This document shows positions 23,836-34,544 of a stretch of 64,000 bases of DNA, piece after piece (the stretch's first letter is position 1; each line of letters begins with the position of its first letter). A program made the translations under genes and the position numbers. This DNA comes from Melieria omissa (lineage: Eukaryota > Arthropoda > Insecta > Diptera > Ulidiidae): contig OZ020269.1 of NCBI GenBank assembly GCA_963971225.1, forward strand, positions 106,897,486 to 106,961,485. Reading direction: 5' to 3'. The notes beneath the pieces are model-generated. The model saw only the letters and a list, made by a program, of their open reading frames with translations. It was not told the DNA's origin and searched no databases.

Positions 23836-23858
23836 CTTTTCTATTTTTTCAGGTGAGT
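23836..23858 (+). promoter_or_regulatory. Candidate recursive splice site (abutting 3' and 5' splice sites)
   Basis: A strong pyrimidine tract, ttttcttttctattttttc, runs straight into AG at 23851-23852 and then GTGAGT at 23853-23858. An acceptor followed at zero distance by a good donor is the defining form of fly recursive (ratchet) splice sites, which divide very long introns. Branch-like tttaat words lie about 20-30 bp upstream. No protein-coding exon is seen nearby, which fits an intronic position. A chance match cannot be excluded from sequence alone. Confidence 0.5.
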
Positions 23859-23939
23859 TCAACAACAATGCACTAATTCTTTGAAATGTTCTAAAGAATA
23901 TTGGAAAAATTCACTTGTTGGTAAGATTTGTAACGCTTA

Positions 23940-24075
23940 CATGACGATTTTCATTTTTAAAGGGGGAGAGCGGGTTCCATACATAACTTTTGAGTTCAAT
24001 ATCATTTGAAACCATATTGGCCAACCAAAACCTTGCTTACAAAAAGATTTTTGGGGGCTTGAACTCTCCAACTTC
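23940..24075. repeat. Third copy of the 13.9-14.1 kb dispersed repeat
   Basis: The segment has gggttccatacataac, ttttgagttcaatatcattt, gaaaccatatt and a gggggcttgaactc end. These match the two tandem units at 13890-14135, including the G-rich run and the order of words. Orientation is the same. It lies just before the 24.2-25.6 kb array. Confidence 0.55.
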
Positions 24076-24931
24076 CTCCCCAGTTGTGGGCTCCACGGAC
24101 GAGAATGTAATGCAAGTTTAACCCGAATTACGAGTATTTTATGAATGCGCTCTTGAAGTAACATTTTTGGCCGTTTACTGAAGAGCTTTCGGAGCAAATC
24201 TCATCTCTTAAAGCTGAAAATTTACAGTCGCATCAAATGGATGTTTCCGGAATGTTAAAACAAAAATCTGTATGCTTTATCCCAATTCCTAATCTATAAC
24301 TTTTTCCCTATTCAATTTAATACAGTCATACAAAAATCAAAATATTGTTGGTTTTTCATTCTTCTGATACCAAAAGTTGGTATTAAAAGTTGTAGGATCT
24401 TATTAAAGTCTTTAATTTTCAAAAACAAGCTCTAGGATTCTTAATGATAGAATGTTCCAATTCAACTTAACGACTGGACCAGATTTGTGCAAAGGTACAG
24501 CAAATTATAAATGATGGTTTCTTTTTTTATTCTCTATCCAGAATATTAAAAAAAAAATCCTAATTCCTATTCTAATCGATAACTTTTCCCTTGTGAATAC
24601 AAAATAATAAAATGAAAAAAAAAAAATCAAAATATTGTCAGCTAATTTTATTCTGATACCAAAACTTAGTAGAAAAATGTGTAGGGCCGTGCTGAAAATT
24701 ACGTATTGTTAAGACTGCTAGTTCTAGTGGGCTAGTACGTATCTCTGGATTGCGTAATTTGAAAATAAAACACACTTAGTTTCTCAAACGCAGTCAATAA
24801 AATAAACCAACAATCACTTTATTTCACAGATTTACACTTCACTGTCTTTACACTTAAGTATTTGCTCAATTACTCCGTGGGGCACCTTCATTAGTCAAAA
24901 TCACACTGACTCGCTGCGCCGCACCCGGCTG

Positions 24932-24942
24932 CCTTTTATACC
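24932..24942 (-). promoter_or_regulatory. TATA box of the solo LTR
   Basis: The minus strand reads GGTATAAAAGG, about 110 bp upstream of the AATAAA signal of the same LTR. The corresponding place in the second solo LTR also has TATAAAAG (47813-47820). The promoter would drive transcription leftwards, into the array. Confidence 0.8.
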
Positions 24943-24985
24943 TGTCCGGCCATCGCGCAGATCGTTCTCGCACATTCCAGAGTGG

Positions 24986-25195
24986 ACTTAAGGTTTCCAT
25001 GATGATCGCGACCATCATTGCCAGGTTGGACTAAAAGTTTCCATTATCGCGGCCATCATTGCCAGGTTGGACTAAAAGTTTCCATTATCGCGGCCATCAT
25101 TGCCAGGTTGGACTAAAAGTTTCCATTATCGCGGCCATCATTGCCAGGTTGGACTAAAAGTTTCCATTATCGCAGTCATCATTGCCAGGTTGAAT
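24986..25195 (-). repeat. 41-bp minisatellite inside the LTR U3
   Basis: The word ccaggttggac, followed by taaaagtttccattatcgcgg and ccatcattg, recurs with starts at 25021, 25062, 25103, 25144 and 25185, exactly 41 bp apart. Copies are nearly identical, and a diverged copy precedes them. It lies upstream of the TATA box, where LTR enhancers or insulator-binding sites usually sit. Confidence 0.95.
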
Positions 25196-25660
25196 GATGG
25201 CACGGCTCGTAACGACAGGGTTGCTTTGCACAGCGACAGACTGTCTTACCGTTACAGTATTAAATGGATCTGCCGGAATATTAAAAAAAAATCCTATTTC
25301 ATAAAATCATACAAAAATCAAATATGGTCGGTTTTCTCATTATTTTAATACCAACAGTTGGTACAACAAGTTATAGGACCTGAGTCGTTAAACGCTGAGA
25401 ATTAATTAAGATTTAAATTAATGAATTAAATTAATAAAAAACATTGATGAATTAAAAAAATTCCAATTCCAATCTATAACTTTTTCCCTATTCAATTCGA
25501 CGAAATGATACAAAAATCTAAATATTCTCAGCATTATTTCTCTTCTGAAAAGTTCAAGAAAAAGTTGGTAGAAAACGTTGTAGGACTTTACCCCAGCCTT
25601 CCTTTTTTAATAAACAAACTCTTAGATTCTAGGTGATAGGATGTTCCAACCACCTTAACC

Positions 25661-26607
25661 AGGACCAGATGGACCAGCTTTGAACGAAGTTCAGAATGTA
25701 TTCTACACTTCTGTATATGTGATTGTATTTTTATTGGTCATCGATGAGCCTTTTTGATAGCTCAAACTATGACTCGCTGGTTAGTAATCGAATCATTAAT
25801 CAATGAGTCTCAAAAACTCCTAAAAAAGCAACCCAAACTTTGGTAAACTTCTCATGGTAGTCAAGGATCTTTAATATTTTTGGTTTGATACCTGGAAATT
25901 TTGAATATTTGTAGTTCAATATAGAGATTCGGATCAATATATCTGCAAAGTCGTTTTGTAGGATATGTGATACAAAAATGCAATCTTAATATTGCCCTTT
26001 TTCCTCAACCGAGCAATGACCACTGAATAACTCACAGTTGAAACAAAAAGTAGTTCCAGTCTTCATTTCACACCAGACAAACAGGTCAAACAATTTTCTT
26101 AAATCAAAAAACTAGTCGGTTTTAGGAGTCAAGCCGGGACCGCTAAAAACCGTAGAATAGAAAGAAACATTACAAATAACTTGTCCACATTTGCAAGTGA
26201 CCACGCTTGACACTACAAATGCGCCTTGGAATGGAAGTTTGAATCTATTGGTTTGTTCCATTGTAGTTTGGGCGAAAATTCCGTTAAGTAGATAAAAAGG
26301 TTCAAGCTAATTAAAATCTCACAAATTTCTACTAAAAATGGTTTCTCTTTTCTCCTCTGAAGTTGGTTGGTTTCATTGAAATATGAACGAAAAATCCGCT
26401 AAAGTTAGCAGGTTCAAGCTGATAAAACTTCACAAATTTGTACTAAAAACTGGCTCTCTTTTCTCTTCTGGAGTCTATCTCTAAAGTCTAATATACAATT
26501 TGAGATATTTCAGACTTAAGCCTTATTTCCCCCAACTATTTATGTTGTGTGTTCGACTTTATTGAAGGAATCAATAGTTTATATTTTATTAGTTTTTATT
26601 ATTATTA
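25661..26607. other. AT-rich DNA with a two-copy ~112-bp repeat
   Basis: Mostly unrecognised sequence. At about 26265-26490 two units share aggttcaagct, cacaaattt, tactaaaaa and tctcttttctc with the start word at 26301 and 26413 (112 bp). Nothing else is recognised and no ORF is supported. Confidence 0.5.
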
Positions 26608-26611
26608 AAAG

Positions 26612-27328
26612 ATGCCAAGTCCCCAAAGGGAAAGATGGCGCGGGAAGCATATAGGAGACTGTAGTGACAGTCAGGATGCACTTAAAATCCTGGAGAACGC
26701 GCGACTGACATCAAAGATTGTTCAAGAATGTAAGATGAAGTTTAGGTCAGTTGTGCAACATTATAAGCTACAACTTATGTGGGTTTCTGGACACTGTGGT
26801 GCTTAACCCTTTCAGTCACAATGTCCAATATATTGGACTACAGCCCATACAATTCATACAGCGGGCTATTATTTTCATGTCGGAAAGGGTTAACGTAACG
26901 AAACTGCCGATCAATTTGCTAACTGTGGATCAAGGGACAAAACCAATAATCGGTACCAATCCAGCAAACATCCTGGACTGGATCAAATCCTATCGAAACA
27001 GCTTACATAGAGAATGTTGTTTTAGTTTGGGAAGCTTCAGGACTGCCAAGTTTTTTGTGCTATGCCCGAGCAGGAAGGTAGAGCTATTCCTTCTGAATTA
27101 AAAAAAAAAGATCTTCCTGGATCATCGGACTTATCACAGGACACAATCCATGGAGCCAGCATATGGTTACAATCGGAATTATCAAGCACAGAGCATTTTC
27201 TCTGTGTATGTTCCGCCTTCACTAGAACGACATTGCGCATTTTGGGTTCTAATGTTATGAGGATGGGCAAGGTCCATTCTCTTACCCAGCGCGACCTCCT
27301 GAGATCCATTAAGAATCGTGCAGAATGA
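26612..27328 (+). pseudogene. LINE ORF2 relic: RNase H and C-terminal region
   Basis: The first part (26612-26802) reads DCSDSQDALKILENARLTSK and later LQLMWVSGHCG. This is the DSQ and GH core of a retrotransposon RNase H domain. A piggyBac-type MITE interrupts it directly after GHCG. Beyond the MITE the frame is broken, but LPINLLTVDQGTKP and, in another frame at about 27185-27328, EHFLCVCSAFTRTTLRILGS and MRMGKVHSLTQRDLL give the usual C-terminal tail of such ORF2 proteins; the stop is at 27326-27328. The Cys pair normally preceding EHFLC is missing. Not functional. Confidence 0.8.
26807..26889. mobile_element. 83-bp piggyBac-type MITE (TTAA, CCCTTTC)
   Basis: The ends are CCCTTTC and GAAAGGG, flanked on both sides by TTAA (26803-26806 and 26890-26893), the hallmark of piggyBac targets. 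A perfect 16-bp palindrome, gtccaatatattggac, lies at 26823-26838, 16 bp inside the left end. It is inserted in the LINE RNase H relic, whose homologous sequence resumes on the far side. Confidence 0.88.
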
Positions 27329-27500
27329 CTTGTAGTCCATATGCCTTCCCTACTACTTTCTTTCTTTGACTTCACCCACTTCACTTTCCTCTATCACCCT
27401 TTGCCTCTCGAGTCTTAAGCACAATGTGCTTGAGAAATTGGACCCTCTAGGGTTCACTTTTTCGACTCCCCTGCACAAAAAAAACAAAAAAAAAAAATTG

Positions 27501-27621
27501 TTGTGCTGTTGCTGTCGCTTTCATTGTAATCAAGTAGCCGACTACACGGCCACAGTTGGCGTCAAAACCATCTTGTAGTTGTGTGACCGTCTTAAGACTG
27601 TCGGCAATGTGTTCGGGCCAT
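27501..27621 (-). repeat. Isolated inverted monomer of the 38-39.8 kb repeat family
   Basis: The reverse complement carries ggcccgaacacattg, cacacaactacaagatgg, gtgtagtcggctacttgat and tacaatgaaagcg in the same order as the array units at 37985-39760. Only the part from the ggcccgaac word to the aatgaaagcg word is present, ending in an A/T-rich run at 27480-27497. It is a partial single unit lying 10 kb from the array in opposite orientation. Confidence 0.8.
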
Positions 27622-29607
27622 TAGTCGACACAATGCGACACAACGACACTTTGATTTGCGACACTTTGATGCTGTTTAGAAACGACACATTGTGCGCGAT
27701 CTCCATTCACAATCTTTTGGTTTGCTTTCTTCATAAATGTGCCACCGGTTATCGGTTAGCGATATCCGCTAATTGCATTTGTGTTACCCTGAACCTGGTT
27801 GCAGTGACGGTACACATGGCGTGGTTGGGTTTCTTTCGTTTTTTATTGTCAACACGTAGACGACTAAGAAAACGACGGCAGCTGGTCACATGAACCGAAA
27901 CCAAATTTATGACTCTAACGGTAAACGGCAGTAAAAACGTAGTGGCCACAAATGAACAAACAGGAAAAGGTAGTTGTAGAGTGAAAGGGGAAAGAGGATC
28001 ATAAAAATAAAGAATCACTGAGAAAGTTTACGATGGAAAGTTCTACACAAAATTACAAATTCATAATTTCCAATAAATATTTGATTCATTGTTGTTGTTG
28101 TTGTTGTTGTTTCTGTTGTACGCAAAGACTTTAAAAAAGGGAAAAGAAGAACTTGAGTTCAACACGATTTTTGTTTGTTTATTTTTTCGTTCAAAACATT
28201 TATAAATTTGTAAATGCGATGTTTGTTGTTGTATTTAGTGGGTTTAAGTGTTTTGGTTTTATTGCAAATAAATCATATGTGAAGTGCTATAAAATCAGTG
28301 ACAACTGACTGACCAATTAACGGCCGCGGTTCAATAACATTCAATAACAACAACAACAACCCATTTTGTTGTAGATTTTTTTTTAAAAAAAAACAACACT
28401 GACAACGAGTGCAACGTAGTTGGCCACCTTATCAGTCGTTGCCGCCGATGGCAGTCAGTCAAATGTGTCACTCGAGCTGGCACACGTTCGCACATAAACA
28501 CACACACACACACATACATATATATCGAAAGCGAGTCCATGCTGCATTAATGTCGCGTGTCATTTGCAATGAAGTTGTCAGCAACAACAAATTATGTTGC
28601 ACGTATGTGAGTGCAGGCGGCAGGCGAACACGACAGCGCAACGCAACGCAACGCAGCGGCACTGACGACAGCAAGAGCAACAACTTGTTGACATGAATTA
28701 TTTACATGGTCGAGCGCACAGCTGGTCAACTGGCCGATCGAATGCACATGCAATAATAACAACAACAACAACAGCAACGGCTATGCCGCGAAAAATGCGC
28801 GCAAAGGAAAGCCAAAAACAAAAAAATTAAAGCGGCAGCCGACAGTAGCGAAAATGCAACATTTCAATTACAGCAACAACAACAACAACGAGATATCAGA
28901 GTGTCGAAAAAAAGTGCACGCAGAAAACGCAATCAACATGCAATCGACAGCGGGACGGACGTGTGCCAAAAATGGTCGAAGCGCAGACGCGGCGCGTGTT
29001 GCAAGTTGTTGCACGCGCCACATTTTGGTTGTAAAACCGCGCGACGCTTTTGCTCGAAAGTATGGCAAATGAAAACAGCGATAAAAGCGAACGCATGCGC
29101 ACAGTGTTGCTGTCGTTGTTGTTGTTATTGTCAGCGTGTGTCATAATGGCAAACAGCATTTACAATAACAACAACAACGAAAGAAATAAAAACACACGCA
29201 TAATGCAGAATGCATGAAAAAGCGGCTGCTGATAATGGTAGCAACAACAACAACACTATACTTAAACCACAAACACAAGGCGCATCAAGACTACCAACAA
29301 CAGTTTGAAATCAAGTAAAATAAATTGAAAAAAGTTAAAGAATCAACAGCATAACAACTACAATAACAAAAACAACAACAACAAGCACAGCAAAGCATAA
29401 CACTGACATGACAGCATTGCATTGCAAGCAACGACAACAACCTAAGACAGTCATTGCTGATTTCCGGTAAGCGCTGACTACAACTTCGCCCTCTGTTTCT
29501 TCCTCATCTCCTCAGCAACATTGACTCCAACTCTTGGGCACGCCTTCAATTTTTGTCACTCCTTCATATTTGCTTGATGGAGTCGCTTGCTGTTGCTGAC
29601 AGCTTAC
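27622..29607. other. CAA/TTG low-complexity DNA
   Basis: GC-moderate DNA with a (TTG)n run at 28090-28111, a CA/TA tract at 28497-28524, and many caacaac words to 29600. Open frames occur on both strands over the same bases. No gene or element end is recognised, although 27622-27720 has a repeated cgacac word. Confidence 0.5.
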
Positions 29608-30081
29608 CAGTGTTGCCACCAACCTAAAAGAACTTTGTTCTCAATCTAAACAAAATAACTTCTTTTTTTTTCTTTTTCTTACAAAAATTCTTTCTTTTTC
29701 TTACAAAAATTGTCTTATAAAAATGTTCTTACAAAAATTTATAAATTACAATTTAAAAAATTTACTAAAATATTGTTTTCTGAGTAATTATTTTCATTGT
29801 AAACTAAAATGTTACCTTTTCTTTCTCAAAGAAAATTTGAAAAAAAATAAAACAAAATAATCAAAATAATTATAATAAATTAAAAAATAAATAAAAAATA
29901 TATTAAAAAATTAATAAAAAAGTACAATAGAATTGGATAAAAAACTTATAACAAAAAACTTGACTGGAAAGAAGGCTATTTCGGTTTTCACAAATAAATG
30001 TCATAAGGTTTGTTTTGAAAGAATTTCGTCAATGTTGACATCTGACAGCTGTCACATGACTTTGCACTTACCAAATGACAA

Positions 30082-30291
30082 ATGGCGGTGATCACTAATT
30101 ATGATGACCGGAAATTTCTTTATTCAAAGCTTTCTAATGAGAATAATTATTTCGTTGCCAAAATTGCTTTTGTAAACTTTCTAACTTACAAATCCGTACC
30201 ACTCAATAACGAAAATATCATAGATTTCGATGTCGCTTCAATTGCTGCTACTTTGTTATTCAAAGATCCCACTAAAGACCCGAAATCTTAA
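30082..30291 (+). CDS. Small unrecognised ORF, 69 codons
   Basis: It starts at an ATG in a fair context (gacaaATGG) and ends at TAA. Unlike nearly all other open frames here, it is not low-complexity and reads as ordinary mixed protein (for example ITNYDDRKFLYSK, and DFDVASIAATLLF). I recognise no family, and there is no signal peptide or membrane span. It sits between very AT-rich DNA and the 30.3-31.85 kb array, inside the CAGTGTTGCCA-bounded segment. It may be chance, or a remnant of an exon or element ORF. Confidence 0.2.
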   Translation: MAVITNYDDRKFLYSKLSNENNYFVAKIAFVNFLTYKSVPLNNENIIDFDVASIAATLLFKDPTKDPKS

Positions 30292-30299
30292 GACGCCAA

Positions 30300-31850
30300 G
30301 ATTTCTCTAAATCTAAGAAATTCCTTAAATGTTCCTTTAAACAATGATTTCTCGAAATTTCTGATGGCGAGATCACCCAAATCTAGGAGGAAATCTTTTT
30401 AATTGTTTTCTAAACAATTCTTTCTCTAAATTCCTCTTAAAATAGGTCAAATTGTCCCAAATCTAGAAGGAAATCTCTAAAATTATCTTGTAAACTATTT
30501 TTTCTGTAATACTCTCCCAAGTCTAAGAAATCTCCTAAATCTTTTAAATTTTCTCTTAAACAATTATTTTTCTAAATTCCTCCTAAAAAGCTGGGATCCT
30601 TCTAATTCTAGGAAGAAATGTCTTTTCATATAAACGATTCTTTCTCGAAATTCCTCCTATAAAGCTGCGATTCTCATAAATTTAGGAAAAAATATCTTAA
30701 ATTTTCATCTAAACAATTCTTTCTTTAAAATCCCTCAAAAAAGCTGGGATTCTCCTCAATCTAGGAAGAGATTTCTTAATATTTCTTCCGAAGAATGTTT
30801 TTGTTTTAATTCTTCTAAGAAACTGGAATTCCCCTAATTCTAGAAAAAATTTATTGAATTTTCATCTAAACAATTCTTTCTCTAAATTTCTCCTAAAAGC
30901 TGGAATTCTCCTAAATCTGGAAAGAAATGTCGTAAAATTTCTTCTAAACAAATCTTTCTCTTAATTCCTCCTATGGAACTGGAATTCTCCTAATTCTAGG
31001 AAGAAATATCTTTTCTAATTTTAGGAAAAACTATCTTCAATTTTCATCTAAACAATTCTTTAAAATCCCTCAAAAAAACTAAGATTCTCCTCAATCTAGG
31101 AAGATGTCTTAAAATTTCTTCTGAAGAATTTTTTTTTTTAAGTTTTTCTAAGAAACTGGAATTCCCCTCATTCTAGAAAAATGTATTGAATTGTCACCTA
31201 AACAATTCTTTCTCTAAATTTCTCCTAAAAAGCTGGAATTCTCTTTAATCTGGAAAGAAATGTCTTAAAATTTCTTCTAAACAAATCTTTCTCTTAATTC
31301 CTCCTATGAAACTGGAATTCTCCTAATTCTAGGAAGAAATGTCTTAAATTTTCATCTAGACAATTCGTTCTCTAAATTCCTCGTAAAAGTCCCAGATCAC
31401 CAAATGTAGGAGGAAATCTCTTGAATTGTTTTCTAAAAAATTTTTTCTCTGCATTCCTCCTAAAAGGTCAAGATTCTTCTGAATCTAAGAAATCTTTTAA
31501 ATTTTCTTTTAAACAATCGGGTTTCTAAAGTCCTCGTAAGAGGCTGAGGTCTACCAAATCTAGGAGAGAATATATAAAATTTCCTTTGTAACAATTCTTT
31601 CTCAAAATTCCTCCTCCGGGATTGTGCTAAGTTAAAGAAGAAATCTCTTACATTTGCTTCTCAACGATTTGTTCTTTTAATTCCTTTTCCGAGGCTGAGA
31701 TTCTGTCCAATCTAAGAGGAAATCTTTCAAATTTTTCGAAATCAATTTTTTTCTAAGATTCTCCTAAATCCTCCTAAGTCTCTTAAAATGTCTTCTAAGC
31801 AAGTCTATCTTTAAATTCCTTATAAGCCGCCAAGATTCTCAAAATCGAAT
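30300..31850. repeat. 65-85-bp tandem array, about 20 diverged units
   Basis: The unit is built from cctaaatctaggaagaaat, gtcttaaattttcatct, aaacaattctttctct and aaattcctcctaaaaagctg. Starts of the aacaattcttt word fall near 30411, 30493, 30558, 30641 and 30712 and continue to about 31640. Unit length varies between about 65 and 85 bp and copies are diverged. No coding sequence. Confidence 0.85.
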
Positions 31851-31878
31851 GGAAAAATTTACTAATCTGGCAACACTG

Positions 31879-34544
31879 CTACTGACTGCTAACTGCGAGT
31901 CTGTCCTTCCGTGTCGCCAGCTCACGTCCTGACAATGCGTTGCTGTCGCAGTTGTTGTCGCTGTCGCTTTGCATTTTGGCCAGTCGGCGGCTGCAATTTA
32001 TTGCGGTTGAATGAACACGCCCGCAAGCGCAACAACAACAAGCATTACAAAATAAGCAGCTTTAACTGCAACATAGACATTAACAACAACAACAGCCAAA
32101 AGCAAAAAGTTACTTGTTTCTTTGGCTTTAAGAAAGCTGCAAATAATTTTTAACAAAAACAAAATATTTCGCTGCCACTTCGTCGCGCTGTTGCTTGTCG
32201 CATGAAATCTGCGCATTTGTCTTAAGTGAAAACTTTTGTAAATTCTGACATTCAAAATGTGTCGTCTGACAGCGCGTCTGCCTGTCAACTTGCAGTACGC
32301 GACAATTGTTGCTGGCGGACAGGCGCCGCGCACAGCCAACTCGCGCGGGGCCGTTGACACTTCGTCGGTGACAACGTGTGTTGCGGCGTCAAATCGAGTC
32401 AAATGTGCAGTGACAGCAACTCATTGGTTAATGATGGCAAATTGACACAAACGATACAAACGACACAATAGTCAGTGTTGACAGTCGCATGAAAACAACA
32501 TTCTAATGGCTTTAAGGTGCCATGCACATAACCTCACTTTTGCTCCTCCCACACTTTCGCCGCGATATCGCAACACTATGGGCGAAAAAATATTAAATTT
32601 CCTTTAAGCTGCAAATTTCATTTTACTTAATGCGATGTCAGTTGTGCGATGCTGTTTGATATTTCACTCTGCGTGTCGTCCCATCCGCCCCTCCCTCCAC
32701 CACTTCGGCTCAATGTGAACCCTTTCTTTTGCATTATTTTTTTGTCGTTTTTGTTGCTGTTCGCCCCTTTTTTGAGCGCAACCACTTGAGTTAACATAAA
32801 AATTGAAGCCTGCAATAGAAGCGCACAAATAAAAAGAAGAAGAAGATGAAGCAGCAGCAGATAAGCGCAAAGATGGCAAAGGCATAAAAAATGGGCACTG
32901 AGGGCCCAGGCAAGCAATTTTCTCGCTTGAAAAGTGTTGCAAGAAGAAAAAAAAAACCAAATTTGATGAAAGGGGGAAACCTGAGCAGGCAAAGGGGCAT
33001 AAAAATTCAACAATAATGACGATAGCAATGGTGATTATGATTATTGTTGTTGTTGTTATTTCGCTGCATGTGGTGGGTGTTGCCCTGAACGAGGCACGAA
33101 GCACGAAGCACACAGACAACGCGAACAACATTGACGATGCCCAGGAGAAGTGTGGACTTTGATGGGTCTAACAATAACAACAACAATACGCAGCAATAAC
33201 TACAACAAAAATTCGAATTTAATAACAAAAAATATAGCAATAATTACAACAAAACATTAACTACAGCGAAGTGTAATTCAACTGCAAAAACGCTTTGAAA
33301 AATGCTGTGAAATGCACAACAACAGGTAGCAACGAGTTAGAGTGAGAAGGTGCAATGAATGAAAGCGCCAAAGTTTGACAAGTTTATGGAAAAGAGATCA
33401 AGCATTGAAGTGACAGTGGCACTTCATAAGAATGACGACAGACGACTGTAGACAGCAGCCACACAAATCGTCAGCACATGGCATACTAATAATAACAACA
33501 ACAACCAAAGCACATCAATCAGCAACAACAGTCAGCAAAAGGATAAAAATACAATAAATAAAAATAAAAAAAATGTTGCACAGAAAGAAGGCAATGAGCG
33601 TACAGAGACGCGTCAAAGGAAGTCGACTGACACGAACACATTACGTCGAGTGAGGCAAGTGAGGCGTAAAAGCAAGTCAGCAAAGCTCTCTGTGTGCGAG
33701 TGTGTGTGAAAGTGTCTGACTGCTTCATGTCGTTGAAGGCGTTGGCGGAATATTCCAACTGCGGCAGCAGGGAGAAAATGGCAAAAATGGTAGGAAATAA
33801 AAGAGGTGATGACAAAAAAAACAAATAAAAAATTATGCTCGGGCTTTGCATATATTGTTGGCACAAACCCACACACACATACGCACACACTTAAACATGC
33901 ATATAAAGCGTTCGTAAAGCATGCTTTTAGGCGCTTTAACTGTAACGATGCGCACGCTTCCGCTAACAACGGCCGCTGGCGCACTTATGTGAGTCTTTAT
34001 GTGTGTGTGTGTGTGTGTGTGCGTGTCTGTGCAGTGTTGCATGAATTAAGGCAAATTTTTTTAACATTCCTTTTGCTGGAAAATGGAGCTTTTCCTGCTT
34101 GAATTTGTCACTTTTACTCCTGTTTTGTTGACATTCAATGTTTTGTGCGCGAAAGCAGTGGCAGACATTGAGATTATAACTTACACATTTGTTAGACAAA
34201 TAAACTGACAGCTTATGCCTTGAGTTGCTTAAGTGCTTGCAAAGCTTAGATGCACTGATGTGTGATTTTAAGTTTGAAATTTGTTTTTTTTTTTGCTATT
34301 TGTGGCAATATTTATTTTTGTTTTATATTTGAAATGTTTTATTTATTTTATTCTATTAAGTGCGCAAGTTAGTTCTTGCTGTTTGTCAATACATGACTCC
34401 AGCAGTAACAGCTAATTTACTATTTCTAAGCTATTTCTAATATTCAAAGCGTCATGAACCAAGTTCAGAAATTTACATAGTAAACAAACCGCTTTGCCAC
34501 ATTAGTTATTTTATTTTTCCGTTTTATACTTTTGGGTGTGTGGA
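31879..34544. other. CAA/TTG low-complexity DNA, no supported gene
   Basis: GC-moderate DNA with repeated caacaac runs and a (GT)n tract at 34000-34024. Open frames near 32000-33130 and 33519-33984 occur together on both strands and in several frames, and read as Ser/Leu/Phe- or Ala/Cys-rich strings. The more GC-rich stretch at 32240-32410 has no recognisable domain. Confidence 0.5.

Larger units (their letters stand above)
24707..25256 (-). mobile_element. Solo LTR, gypsy-type, 4-bp target duplication
   Basis: On the minus strand it starts TGTAACGGT and ends CTTAACA (TG...CA ends). It is flanked by gtat at 24703-24706 and 25257-25260. In order on that strand: a U3 of about 315 bp with a 41-bp minisatellite, a TATA box (GGTATAAAAGG), a GCAGCGAGTCAGTG-like start region, an AATAAA poly(A) signal (plus 24818-24823), then U5. 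Size, ends and 4-bp duplication fit Ty3/gypsy. There is no internal region or second LTR, so it is a recombination remnant. A relative lies at 47622-48032. Confidence 0.92.
24235..25620. repeat. Diverged tandem array interrupted by a solo LTR
   Basis: Units share ggaatattaaaaaaaaatcc, ctataactttttccctattc, atacaaaaatcaaaatattg, gataccaaaagttggta and gttgtagga. They begin near 24250, 24540, 25268 and 25445, about 175-290 bp apart once the LTR at 24707-25256 is taken out. The array continues on both sides of the LTR with the LTR's 4-bp target repeat at each edge. No gene is present. Confidence 0.8.
29608..31878. mobile_element. AT-rich, satellite-bearing segment with inverted CAGTGTTGCCA ends
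   Basis: The left edge reads cagtgttgcca at 29608-29618. The right edge reads tggcaacactg at 31868-31878, an exact 11-bp inverted repeat beginning CAGTG, as many hAT elements do. Composition changes sharply at both words: CAA-rich, GC-moderate DNA outside and AT-rich DNA inside. The flanking octamers (cagcttac and ctactgac) match at only 5 of 8 positions, so a target duplication is at best decayed. The interior holds 0.45 kb of very AT-rich DNA, a small ORF and a 65-85-bp array, and no transposase. Confidence 0.5.
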
